Source: Gallionella sp. UBA4737
GTDB lineage: Bacteria > Pseudomonadota > Gammaproteobacteria > Burkholderiales > Gallionellaceae
Assembly: GCA_002403995.1 (NCBI GenBank)
Contig: DHIV01000009.1
Span: 1 to 7,642, forward strand
Direction of reading: 5' to 3'
DNA length: 7,642 nucleotides
Shown here: positions 1 to 6,528 of the stretch, piece by piece
Layout: every line of letters begins with the position of its first letter
Numbering within the stretch: position 1 is the stretch's first letter
Position numbers and translations under genes: made by a program
The notes under the pieces: model-generated
Databases searched by the model: none
What the model was told of the DNA's origin: nothing
The model's input: the letters and a program-made list of their open reading frames with translations, nothing else

Positions 1-4
1 ACAT
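1..4 (-). CDS. 5' end of an unidentified minus-strand gene (start codon only)
   Basis: An ATG on the minus strand occupies positions 4 to 2, and the reading frame leaves the window at once, so nothing can be said about the product. The reason to call a gene start is the Shine-Dalgarno AGGAG (minus strand, positions 15-11), placed six bases before the ATG, in an AT-rich leader typical of a gene front. It lies downstream of sat on the same strand but behind an apparent terminator, so it probably has its own promoter. In sulfur oxidisers the neighbours of sat are often APS reductase genes, but one codon cannot test that. Confidence 0.55.
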
Positions 5-10
5 TAGGTT

Positions 11-15
11 CTCCT
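11..15 (-). promoter_or_regulatory. Ribosome binding site of the left-edge gene
   Basis: AGGAG on the minus strand, six bases upstream of the ATG at 4-2. This is the main evidence that a gene starts at the window edge. Confidence 0.55.
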
Positions 16-34
16 CAAAAATTTTAAACGCAAA

Positions 35-40
35 ATTATC
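35..40 (-). promoter_or_regulatory. Possible -10 element for the left-edge gene
   Basis: GATAAT on the minus strand (positions 40-35) matches five of six bases of the sigma-70 -10 consensus. It would start transcription near position 28, leaving a leader of about 24 bases that contains the ribosome binding site. No good -35 hexamer stands 16-18 bases upstream, so activator-dependent or chance occurrence are both possible. Confidence 0.25.
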
Positions 41-216
41 CTTAAATCGGTTGGCCGTCGAGTATGGAAAAAGTTACCCCCACAAAAATTCTTCACCCTA
101 CGAACCTACCACCATTACTTTACTTAATCGGCCCGAACAAAAATTGGTAAAAATGGGGATCAAAGAAGAGCGTCCCCTCTCCCTGATAAAACTACTAGCC
201 ATTCGACTAGGCTGCC

Positions 217-240
217 AAAAAACGCCAGCCAAGTCGCTGG
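217..240 (-). terminator. Rho-independent terminator of sat
   Basis: On the minus strand, CCAGC (240-236) pairs with GCTGG (229-225) across a six-base loop. The stem is followed after CG by six consecutive T residues (222-217). Stem plus U-tract is the standard intrinsic terminator layout and it faces sat, whose stop codon lies about 95 bases upstream. The stem is short (five pairs), so some read-through into the next minus-strand gene is possible. The same hairpin read on the plus strand has no T-tract. Confidence 0.6.
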
Positions 241-263
241 TTACAGTCCTCCCCCGTGTGCGA

Positions 264-293
264 GGTTGTTGCCGCTTCAGCGGCTGTACAACC
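264..293 (-). other. Hairpin in the sat 3' region (H2)
   Basis: On the minus strand GGTTGT pairs with ACAACC (outer stem, six pairs) and GCCGC pairs with GCGGC (inner stem, five pairs) around a TGAA loop, with a 3-by-1 internal loop between the stems. There is no T-tract, so it is not a terminator by itself. It lies between hairpin H1 (298-325) and the terminator (217-240), in what should be the 3' untranslated region of sat mRNA. Confidence 0.5.
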
Positions 294-297
294 ACGG

Positions 298-325
298 CCT
301 ACCCCCTGCGGGTGCAAAGGGTAGG
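298..325 (-). other. Hairpin just after the sat stop codon (H1)
   Basis: On the minus strand CCTACCC (325-319) pairs with GGGTAGG (304-298). Inside it, TT faces GG (two U-G wobbles in RNA) and TGC pairs with GCA around an ACCC loop, giving a continuous 12-pair stem. On the plus strand the two wobbles become C-A mismatches, so the structure is better as minus-strand RNA, the direction in which sat is transcribed. It begins eight bases past the sat stop codon and has no T-tract. Confidence 0.5.
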
Positions 326-333
326 GATGTTTT

Positions 334-1548
334 CTAGCGTCCCGAGTGACCGCTGAGTTTTACTTCCACTTTTTCACTCTCTTCGATACCGGCGTAATAG
401 GCACGCAGTATTTCCAACACTTCCGGCCGGCTGAACTCGGCGGGTACCTCTGCTCCTTCCGATAACCATTTACGCAACTTGGTGCCGGATACCAGCAAGC
501 GATCCGCTTCGCCGTGCGGACAGGTGCGCGCCGATGCCATGCTGCCGCACTTGTAACACCAGAAGGTCCAGTCGATCTTGAGCGGCTGGGTCTCCAACGA
601 TCCCTTGGGGATCTCGTCGAAGATATGATGCGCATCGAACGGGCCGTAGTAGTTGCCGACCCCGGCATGGTCCCGCCCGACGATCAGGTGCGAGCAACCG
701 TAGTTCTGGCGGAACAGTGCGTGCAGCAGCGCTTCGCGCGGGCCCGCGTAGCGCATGTCGAGCGGGTAGCCGGCCTGCACGATGGTGTTCTTGACAAAAT
801 ATTTTTCGACCAGTGTGCCGATGGCTTCTGTACGCACGTCAGCGGGTATATCGCCCGGCTTGAGATTGCCGAGCAGCGAATGGATCAACACGCCATCGCA
901 GATCTCGATGGCGATCTTGGCCAGGTATTCATGGGAACGGTGCATCGGATTGCGCGTCTGGAACGCCGCGATCTTGCTCCAGCCCAGCTCTTCGAACAGA
1001 TCGCGTGTCTGGTGAGGTGTCATGAACAACTCGCCGTATTTTTTATCGAAGCCGCCCAGTGACAATACCTTGACCGGTCCGGCGAGGTTGACATCGCCCT
1101 GCGCCATGACCATTTTCACGCCGGGATGTTCGATGTCGACGGTGTTAAACACCGTTGCGCATTCGTGCGCCTTGTCGATGGTATACTTTTCAGTGATGCG
1201 CATCGTCGCCAGAATGCTGTCGTCTTCCGGGTCGATCAACGCGATCTCGCCACCGGTATCGATGTCATTTGCCGTGAGGAAATCGGTGGAAAGGGTGATC
1301 GGGATGGGCCAGAACAATCCATTGGCCATTTTCATGCCGGCGCAAACTCCCTGCCAGTCGGTAAAGGACATGAAGCCGTCGAGCGGTGTGAAGCCGCCGA
1401 TCCCCATCATCACCAGATCGCCCTTTTCACGTGAGCTGACTTTGATTCGCGGCAAGGTAAGAGCCCGTTCAAATTCTTCCGCAAGGGCCCTCCCTTTGAG
1501 CAATAAAGGATTGAGGTTGCCTCCACCATGCGGTCTTACGAGTGCCAT
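334..1548 (-). CDS. sat: Sulfate adenylyltransferase (ATP sulfurylase), dissimilatory type
   Basis: This 404-residue cytoplasmic enzyme interconverts ATP plus sulfate with APS plus pyrophosphate. In sulfur oxidisers it normally runs towards ATP and sulfate, conserving energy from APS made by APS reductase. Seen in the sequence: the nucleotide-binding QTRNPMHRSHE block at residues 197-207 with the QxRN motif and two histidines (203, 206); GRDHAGVG at 291-298; a cysteine/histidine site C-x2-C-x8-C-x-H at 331-345, matching the zinc site of prokaryotic dissimilatory sulfurylases; and LVSGTKLR at 352-359. Length fits the single-subunit family with no fused APS kinase domain. It is not the CysDN assimilatory enzyme. 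The ATG is preceded by AGGAGA seven bases upstream, which fixes the start. It is divergent from soeABC and followed by a structured tail and terminator, so it is probably monocistronic. The gene looks intact. Confidence 0.95.
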   Translation of the reverse strand: MALVRPHGGGNLNPLLLKGRALAEEFERALTLPRIKVSSREKGDLVMMGIGGFTPLDGFMSFTDWQGVCAGMKMANGLFWPIPITLSTDFLTANDIDTGGEIALIDPEDDSILATMRITEKYTIDKAHECATVFNTVDIEHPGVKMVMAQGDVNLAGPVKVLSLGGFDKKYGELFMTPHQTRDLFEELGWSKIAAFQTRNPMHRSHEYLAKIAIEICDGVLIHSLLGNLKPGDIPADVRTEAIGTLVEKYFVKNTIVQAGYPLDMRYAGPREALLHALFRQNYGCSHLIVGRDHAGVGNYYGPFDAHHIFDEIPKGSLETQPLKIDWTFWCYKCGSMASARTCPHGEADRLLVSGTKLRKWLSEGAEVPAEFSRPEVLEILRAYYAGIEESEKVEVKLSGHSGR

Positions 1549-1554
1549 TTCTGT

Positions 1555-1560
1555 TCTCCT
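1555..1560 (-). promoter_or_regulatory. Ribosome binding site of sat
   Basis: AGGAGA on the minus strand, within AAGGAGA, about seven bases before the sat ATG. It is much stronger than the site in front of soeA, suggesting good translation of sat. Confidence 0.7.
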
Positions 1561-1565
1561 TCTCT

Positions 1566-1585
1566 GTCAATCTACCCGGATTGAC
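1566..1585. promoter_or_regulatory. Perfect inverted repeat upstream of sat (possible operator or leader hairpin)
   Basis: GTCAATC (1566-1572) and GATTGAC (1579-1585) are perfect seven-base inverted repeats separated by six bases. The element sits immediately upstream of the sat ribosome binding site. It could be a dimeric regulator operator or, if transcribed, a small hairpin in the sat leader. The half-sites point the opposite way from FNR sites. No regulator is encoded in the window. Confidence 0.4.
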
Positions 1586-1619
1586 TGTAGGGCCATGCTA
1601 AGACTTTACCAGGCAGACT

Positions 1620-1647
1620 ACGATACCCCTTATGGGTTATACACCAA
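1620..1647 (-). promoter_or_regulatory. Weak candidate promoter for sat
   Basis: On the minus strand TTGGTG (1647-1642) and TATCGT (1625-1620) are 16 bases apart, matching three and four of six consensus bases. Transcription would start near 1613 and include the inverted repeat at 1566-1585 in the leader. Other weak combinations exist in this region, so this is a guess at position rather than a firm call. Confidence 0.2.
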
Positions 1648-1666
1648 TAGCTCATCACGGCTATGG

Positions 1667-1695
1667 TTGGCGGGACTGGCAATTGCGCATACTAT
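1667..1695 (+). promoter_or_regulatory. Candidate sigma-70 promoter for the soe operon
   Basis: TTGGCG (1667-1672) and TACTAT (1690-1695) are separated by exactly 17 bases; each hexamer matches four of six consensus positions. Transcription would begin near 1702 and give a leader of about 65 bases before the soeA ATG. The leader contains the palindrome at 1740-1751. This is the best plus-strand candidate in the divergent region. Confidence 0.4.
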
Positions 1696-1739
1696 CGCAC
1701 CTCCAATGAAGACGCGTATTCCTACGGAAATGGTCAGGA

Positions 1740-1751
1740 TTGAGCACTCAA
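1740..1751. promoter_or_regulatory. Short palindrome in the soeA leader
   Basis: TTGAG-CA-CTCAA is a 12-base near-perfect palindrome ending 16 bases before the soeA ATG. The two-base centre is too short for a stable RNA hairpin, so a protein-binding site is likelier than an RNA element. It shares GGATTGA (1737-1743) with one arm of the inverted repeat near sat (1578-1584). Confidence 0.3.
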
Positions 1752-1767
1752 CTACCGATGGATTTCA

Positions 1768-4707
1768 ATGAAGACTCATAACTTTGGCGACTCGCAGAGT
1801 ACGATCTCCCCGCTGCACGATCCGATGGCATCGCCCGCACCGGATGCGAAGAACGAAGTGCGCAACACGACCTGCTATATGTGCGCATGCCGCTGCGGGA
1901 TACGCGTGCATCTGCGCGATGGCGAGGTACGTTACATAGACGGCAACCCGAACCATCCGCTCAACAACGGCGTGATCTGCGCCAAGGGCAGTTCCGGCAT
2001 CATGAAACAATATTCTCCCGCGCGGCTGACCAAGCCGTTGCGCCGCAAACCGGGGACAGATCGCGGTGCCGGCGAGTTCGAGGAGATCAGCTGGGAAGAG
2101 ACCTTCGATATTCTCGCCGAGCGGCTGGCAAAGATACGCGCCACCGATCCGAAGAAATTCGCGCTGTTTACCGGGCGCGACCAGATGCAGGCGCTGACCG
2201 GATTGTTCGCGCGCCAGTTCGGCACGCCCAATTATGCCGCTCACGGCGGGTTTTGTTCGGTGAACATGGCCGCCGGGATGATCTACACCATCGGCGGTTC
2301 GTTCTGGGAATTTGGCGGCCCTGATCTGGAACGCGCCAAGCTGTTCATCATGATAGGCACGGCGGAAGACCATCACTCCAATCCGATGAAGATCGCGATC
2401 TCGAAATTCAAGCGCGAAGGTGGACGCTTCATTTCCATCAACCCGATACGCACCGGCTATTCGGCGATCGCCGACGAATGGGTGGGCATACGTCCCGGCA
2501 CCGACGGCGCGCTGCTGCTGGCGCTGATCCACGAGATCATCGCGCTCGGTTTGTACGACCGCGATTTTCTGGTGCGCTATACCAACTCCGGCCAGCTGGT
2601 GAATCTCGACGACAAGCATGACGAATTCGGCATGTTCGTGCGCACAGAGGTGCCGGAAGAGGAGGGCTGCTACGATCCGCAAAACAAGTTGTGGTGGGAT
2701 CGCAATACGAATAAGCCGGTCATCACACATAGTGAAGGCGCCGATCCATTCCTGTTCGGCGAATTCAAGCTGTCCGACGGCACGCCGGTCAAGCCCGCTT
2801 TCCAGTTGTTGCAGGAACGGGTAAAGGATTACACGCCGGAATGGGCGAGTGGTGTCACCGGCATCCCGGTCGAGACCATCCGCCGTCTGGCTTACGAGAT
2901 GGGCATCACGGCGCGTGACGAGACCATCGAATTGCCAATCGCGTGGACCGACTCATGGGGCAAGGAACACGAGAGTGTCACCGGCAATCCGGTTGCCTTC
3001 CACGCGATGCGCGGTTTGGCCGCGCATTCCAACGGTTTTCAGACGATACGCTCGCTGGCGATACTGATGACGCTGCTCGGCACCATCGATAGGCCCGGCG
3101 GCTTCCGTCACAAGACACCGTTCCCGCGTCCTATCCCGCCCTGCGCACGCACGCCGAACACGCCGCTGGCAGTCAAGCCCAACACGCCGCTGGATGGCAT
3201 GGCGCTCGGCTGGCCATCCGACCCCGACGATCTGTTCGTCAATCCGGACGGAAGTCCGGTGCGTATCGACAAGGCCTTCTCGTGGGAATATCCGCTGTCG
3301 GTGCACGGCATGATGCATAACGTCATCACCAATGCCTGGCGCGGCGACCCGTACAAGATAGACACGCTGCTGATCTTCATGGCCAACATGGGCTGGAACT
3401 CGACGATGAATACCGTCGAGGTCAGGAAGATGCTCAACGACAAGGAAGAGGGCGGCGAGTACAAGATCCCGTTCATCGTGGTGTGCGATGCGTTCCATTC
3501 CGAAACGACCGCCTATGCGGACCTGATCCTGCCCGATACGACTTATCTGGAGCGTCATGATGTGATGTCGATGCTGGACCGGCCGATCTCTGAGTTCGAC
3601 GGGCCGGTGGATTCGGTGCGCATTCCGGTGCTTCCTCCGACAGGCGAGTGCAAGCCCTTCCAGGAGGTGCTGATCGAGCTCGGTTCACGCCTGAAGCTGC
3701 CCACCTTCGTCACCAGGGAAGGCAAGCGCAAGTATCGCGACTATCCCGATTTCATCGTGAACTGGGAGAGCGAACCCGGTTCCGGCATCGGTTTTCTGGC
3801 AGGTTGGCGCGGCAAGGGCGGCGAGAAATCGTTGGTCGGCGAACCCAATCCTAACCAGTGGGAGATGTACGAAAAGAATAACTGTGTGTTCCATTACGAG
3901 TTGCCGCGCTCTTACCAGTACATGCGCAACTGGAACAAGGGCTACCTGGAATGGTCGCAGCGCAACCGCATCACGCGCTACGGTGAGCCCATCCTGATCC
4001 ACCTGTATTCCGAAGTGTTGCAGAAATTCCGCCTCGCCGCCCAAGGACGCGGCATCACGCGCAAGCCGCCGGCCCATCTGGCCAAGCGCATCGAAAACTA
4101 TTTCGATCCGTTACCGTTTTTCTACGAGCCGTTGGAAACCCAATCCAGCGACAAGCACAAGTATCCGCTTGCCGCAGTGACCCAGCGGCCGATGGCGATG
4201 TACCATTCCTGGGATTCGCAGAATGCCTGGTTGCGCCAGATTCATGCGCACAATTTCCTTTACGTGAATCCTCTCGCCGCACAGGATGCAGGTATCGCCG
4301 ACGGCGGCTGGATGTGGGTGGAATCGCAGTGGGGCAAGGTGCGCTGCATGGCGAGATATTCCGAGGCGGTGGAGCCGGGCACGGTGTGGACCTGGAACGC
4401 GATAGGCAAGGCGGCGGGTGCATGGAATTTGTCCCCCGACGCGAATGAATCGCAGAAGGGTTTTCTGCTCAATCACCTGATCTCCGAGGAACTGCCGGCC
4501 AATCCTGACGGTTCGCGCTATTCCAATTCAGACCCGATCACTGGACAGGCTGCCTGGTACGACGTGCGGGTGCGCATCTATCCGGCGGGAGCCGATGAAC
4601 CGCAACAGACCTCGCCGCAGTTCAAGCCGATGGAGGCCGTGCCGGGTATGTTTGAGAGCCCCAAGTGGCTCGCATATTTCGGCGGTAAGAAGGGCGGTAA
4701 AAATTGA
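1768..4707 (+). CDS. soeA: Sulfite dehydrogenase (quinone) molybdopterin subunit SoeA
   Basis: This 979-residue catalytic subunit of SoeABC oxidises sulfite to sulfate in the cytoplasm. It belongs to the DMSO reductase superfamily with a bis-pterin molybdenum cofactor. Seen in the sequence: an N-terminal [4Fe-4S] motif C36-x2-C39-x3-C43-x27-C71; the HGGFCSVNMAAG block with Cys163, probable molybdenum ligand by position; the HSETTAYADLILPD region near 577-590; and a C-terminal dinucleotide-binding domain from about 797 to 910. The N-terminus has no twin-arginine signal, which separates it from exported polysulfide and thiosulfate reductases and fits a cytoplasmic SoeA. Length is normal for the family. 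ATG 1768 is chosen because it keeps the longest frame; no good Shine-Dalgarno precedes it, and Met20 (1825) is an alternative that also lacks one. soeB follows after 34 bases. Alternative: another PsrA/PhsA-like reductase, less likely given the whole operon. Confidence 0.9.
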   Translation: MKTHNFGDSQSTISPLHDPMASPAPDAKNEVRNTTCYMCACRCGIRVHLRDGEVRYIDGNPNHPLNNGVICAKGSSGIMKQYSPARLTKPLRRKPGTDRGAGEFEEISWEETFDILAERLAKIRATDPKKFALFTGRDQMQALTGLFARQFGTPNYAAHGGFCSVNMAAGMIYTIGGSFWEFGGPDLERAKLFIMIGTAEDHHSNPMKIAISKFKREGGRFISINPIRTGYSAIADEWVGIRPGTDGALLLALIHEIIALGLYDRDFLVRYTNSGQLVNLDDKHDEFGMFVRTEVPEEEGCYDPQNKLWWDRNTNKPVITHSEGADPFLFGEFKLSDGTPVKPAFQLLQERVKDYTPEWASGVTGIPVETIRRLAYEMGITARDETIELPIAWTDSWGKEHESVTGNPVAFHAMRGLAAHSNGFQTIRSLAILMTLLGTIDRPGGFRHKTPFPRPIPPCARTPNTPLAVKPNTPLDGMALGWPSDPDDLFVNPDGSPVRIDKAFSWEYPLSVHGMMHNVITNAWRGDPYKIDTLLIFMANMGWNSTMNTVEVRKMLNDKEEGGEYKIPFIVVCDAFHSETTAYADLILPDTTYLERHDVMSMLDRPISEFDGPVDSVRIPVLPPTGECKPFQEVLIELGSRLKLPTFVTREGKRKYRDYPDFIVNWESEPGSGIGFLAGWRGKGGEKSLVGEPNPNQWEMYEKNNCVFHYELPRSYQYMRNWNKGYLEWSQRNRITRYGEPILIHLYSEVLQKFRLAAQGRGITRKPPAHLAKRIENYFDPLPFFYEPLETQSSDKHKYPLAAVTQRPMAMYHSWDSQNAWLRQIHAHNFLYVNPLAAQDAGIADGGWMWVESQWGKVRCMARYSEAVEPGTVWTWNAIGKAAGAWNLSPDANESQKGFLLNHLISEELPANPDGSRYSNSDPITGQAAWYDVRVRIYPAGADEPQQTSPQFKPMEAVPGMFESPKWLAYFGGKKGGKN

Positions 4708-4730
4708 CGCAACTCGGCCATATTGAAATG

Positions 4731-4735
4731 AAAGG
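4731..4735 (+). promoter_or_regulatory. Ribosome binding site of soeB
   Basis: AAAGG, six bases before the ATG at 4742. Moderate strength; it supports this start over downstream ones. Confidence 0.45.
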
Positions 4736-4741
4736 CTCGCT

Positions 4742-5473
4742 ATGACCCAGCTCGCCCTGGTGATCGACCTCAACGTCTGTGTGGGTTGTCATGCCTGCGT
4801 GACCAGCTGCAAGGAATGGAATACATCCGGTTCGGCCGGACCGTTGTGCGACGAGAATCCCTATGGTGCCGATCCGACCGGCACGTTCTTCAATCGCGTG
4901 CAGACTTTCGAGGTCGGGCAATATCCCAACACCGAGACGGTCCATTTCCCCAAATCCTGTCTGCATTGCGAAGATCCGCCCTGCGTGCCGGTCTGCCCGA
5001 CAGGCGCTTCCTACAAGCGCAAACAGGATGGCATCGTGCTGGTGGATTATGACAAGTGCATAGGCTGCAAGTATTGCGCCTGGGCCTGTCCTTATGGTGC
5101 GCGCGAGATAGACGAGAAGCAGCAGGTGATGAAGAAATGCACGCTGTGTGTGGATCGCATCTACGATACGACGTTGCCGGAGTCTGACCGCAAACCGGCG
5201 TGCGTGATGGCCTGCCCGACCAGCGCGCGTCTGTTCGGCGATATCCATGATGCCGAATCGGTGGTATCAAAGGCGATCCGCGAAAGCGCCGGTTATGCTT
5301 TGATGCCGGAATGGGGCACCCATCCGGCCAACCACTATTTGCCGAGGCGCAAGACCAACCTCAAGATACACGAGGACGAACTCGAACGCGTCGATAATCC
5401 GCTCAAGGTCGACGGTAAACTGCCCAAGCCGAAAAAGACCGATCCTACTCTGGACGATGTCACGTCCTGGTAA
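4742..5473 (+). CDS. soeB: Sulfite dehydrogenase iron-sulfur subunit SoeB
   Basis: This 243-residue electron-transfer subunit carries electrons from the SoeA molybdenum site to the membrane anchor. Sixteen cysteines form four [4Fe-4S] motifs of the DmsB/PsrB type: C13-x2-C16-x2-C19-x3-C23; C73-x2-C76-x4-C81-x3-C85; C106-x2-C109-x2-C112-x3-C116; and C133-x2-C136-x17-C154-x3-C158. All sixteen ligands are present, so four clusters are expected. There is no signal peptide, consistent with a cytoplasmic location next to SoeA. The charged, lysine- and proline-rich tail after residue 200 has no recognised motif. It begins 34 bases after soeA and ends 18 bases before soeC, as in one transcript. It is the standard middle subunit of this kind of complex and looks intact. 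Confidence 0.92.
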   Translation: MTQLALVIDLNVCVGCHACVTSCKEWNTSGSAGPLCDENPYGADPTGTFFNRVQTFEVGQYPNTETVHFPKSCLHCEDPPCVPVCPTGASYKRKQDGIVLVDYDKCIGCKYCAWACPYGAREIDEKQQVMKKCTLCVDRIYDTTLPESDRKPACVMACPTSARLFGDIHDAESVVSKAIRESAGYALMPEWGTHPANHYLPRRKTNLKIHEDELERVDNPLKVDGKLPKPKKTDPTLDDVTSW

Positions 5474-5491
5474 TCACCCAAATAAATATTT

Positions 5492-6469
5492 ATGAAACCA
5501 GCCTTCTCAGTCATCTTCCTCACCACCTTGATCGGCGTCGGCCAGGGCCTTTTTCTGGCGCTGTTCACCCAGCAGTCTTACGCGCTGTTTGATTTGCTGC
5601 CTTATCAGGACGCGCGTTTTTATGGATGGGGCAGCTTGTTGGCACTGGTCTTCACGATGACAGGATTGATCGCCTCTTTCCTGCATCTGGGCCGCCCGGA
5701 GCGTGCCTGGCGCGCTGCCGCGCAGTGGCGCACCTCGTGGCTTTCCCGCGAGGTCATCGTCCTGCCCGCGTTCATGGGCATACTGTTTCTCTACGGGGTA
5801 TCGCATCTGAGCGGGTTCGATCCGGTGCTGGTGGCATTGCCCGGCGGGCTGAACCTGAGCGTCACGATCGTGTTGGGCGTTATCGCCACGATACTGGCTT
5901 TTGCGCTGTTCGTGAGTACCGCCATGATCTATGCCTGTTTGCGTTTTTTGCAGGAATGGCATTCCCCGCTGACGGTGATCAACTTCATCCTGCTTGGCGG
6001 CGCATCCGGCTTTACGTTGGCGACGCTGTATGCCGCGGTGTTTGCGACCTCACAGACCGGGTTCTTCGGCGGCTGGGCACTCATCATTACCCTGCTGGGA
6101 TTGATGGGCCGCAGCGCATCGTTGTGGCGCAACGCGCGTCTCAGGCCAAAATCGACAACGCAGACGGCGATCGGCATCAAGCATCCGCGCATCGTGCAGA
6201 AGGCGCAGGGCGCGATGGGCGGGTCATTCAATACGCGTGAGTTTTTCCATGGCAAGAGTGAGTCGTTCCTGATCGCGATGAAAACCGCTTTCCTTCTGCT
6301 GACATTCGCCGTTCCGTTGTTATTGTTGGCCGTCAATATGTCTTATCCGTCGATAGCGTTGCTTGGCATCGCATTTATAGCGCAATATGCCGGCTTGCTG
6401 GCGGAACGCTGGTATTTTTTTGCCGAGGCGAATCACCCGCAGAATCTCTATTATCAAGGGGTGTCGTGA
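5492..6469 (+). CDS. soeC: Sulfite dehydrogenase membrane anchor SoeC (DmsC family)
   Basis: This 325-residue integral membrane protein anchors SoeAB to the inner face of the cytoplasmic membrane and should pass electrons to quinone. Eight hydrophobic segments are visible at about 5-25, 45-65, 87-107, 121-149, 159-183, 191-211, 257-283 and 288-310, the DmsC topology. HLGRPERAW (65-73) and the C-terminal ERWYFFAEANHPQNLYY (305-321) resemble conserved DmsC features. The DmsC-type anchor, rather than an NrfD-type one, favours sulfite dehydrogenase over polysulfide reductase. The start ATG has no recognisable Shine-Dalgarno: the 18-base gap after soeB is AT-rich (AAATAAATATTT), so translation may depend on coupling to soeB. 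Its TGA stop overlaps an ATG (TGATG) that begins the next start signal. Confidence 0.88.
   Translation: MKPAFSVIFLTTLIGVGQGLFLALFTQQSYALFDLLPYQDARFYGWGSLLALVFTMTGLIASFLHLGRPERAWRAAAQWRTSWLSREVIVLPAFMGILFLYGVSHLSGFDPVLVALPGGLNLSVTIVLGVIATILAFALFVSTAMIYACLRFLQEWHSPLTVINFILLGGASGFTLATLYAAVFATSQTGFFGGWALIITLLGLMGRSASLWRNARLRPKSTTQTAIGIKHPRIVQKAQGAMGGSFNTREFFHGKSESFLIAMKTAFLLLTFAVPLLLLAVNMSYPSIALLGIAFIAQYAGLLAERWYFFAEANHPQNLYYQGVS
6456..6461 (+). promoter_or_regulatory. Ribosome binding site inside the soeC end
   Basis: AAGGGG lies seven bases before the ATG at 6469-6471, which overlaps the soeC stop codon. The spacing is ideal. It marks 6469 as a likely translation start, yet the frame from that ATG closes after 19 codons, one base out of frame with the transporter. 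Confidence 0.5.
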
Positions 6470-6528
6470 TGCTTGCAGATGCAGTATGGACAGTTGAAGA
6501 AACGGCAACGGGAATATCATTTTGTTGA
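6469..6528 (+). CDS. 19-codon mini-ORF between soeC and the SulP gene (or misframed 5' end of the SulP gene)
   Basis: The ATG overlaps the soeC stop (TGATG), has a Shine-Dalgarno AAGGGG seven bases upstream, and the frame closes with TGA at 6526-6528. That stop overlaps a TTG in the transporter frame (TTGA). The 19-residue product is hydrophilic and matches nothing I know. Two readings fit: a leader peptide that couples translation of soeC to the transporter, or the true N-terminus of the transporter separated from the rest by loss of one base, for example in the T-run at 6520-6523. Confidence 0.35.
   Translation: MLADAVWTVEETATGISFC

Larger units (their letters stand above)
5..333. other. 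Intergenic region between sat and the left-edge gene
   Basis: This stretch of about 330 bases has no convincing gene. Short open frames on both strands (for example 51-356 plus and 98-295 minus) run across the hairpins and the sat terminator and resemble no family I know. The half nearest sat (217-325) holds three hairpins. A weaker hairpin (GGGGA/TCCCC, 155-177, 13-base loop), followed on the minus strand by ATTTTT, could be a second, poor terminator. The half nearest the left edge is AT-rich and carries the leader of the next gene. Confidence 0.6.

Noticed and set aside
217..325. Riboswitch (cyclic di-GMP or cobalamin type) in the hairpin-rich segment
   Set aside because: I could not find the conserved core sequences of these classes on either strand, and the segment sits after sat and ends in a terminator rather than clearly leading a gene.
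51..356. Plus-strand open frame of 101 codons in the left intergenic region, overlapping the end of sat
   Set aside because: It starts at TTG without a ribosome binding site, crosses all three hairpins, and its composition looks non-coding.
514..1062. Plus-strand open frame (182 codons) opposite sat
   Set aside because: It is antisense to conserved Sat motifs, with no ribosome binding site and no recognisable protein features.
1740..1751. TTGA-N4-TCAA as an FNR/ANR binding site
   Set aside because: The FNR consensus has six bases between TTGA and TCAA (TTGAT-N4-ATCAA). Here there are only four, so the spacing is wrong.
1765..2730. Long minus-strand open frame (321 codons) opposite the front of soeA
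   Set aside because: It lies wholly against a strongly supported molybdoenzyme gene and its translation shows no family features. Long antisense frames are common in GC-rich coding DNA.
6510..6528. Programmed -1 ribosomal frameshift from the mini-ORF into the SulP frame
   Set aside because: No X-XXY-YYZ slippery heptamer is present: the TTT codon at 6520-6522 would have to re-pair with ATT. Re-initiation or a missing base explains the junction more simply.
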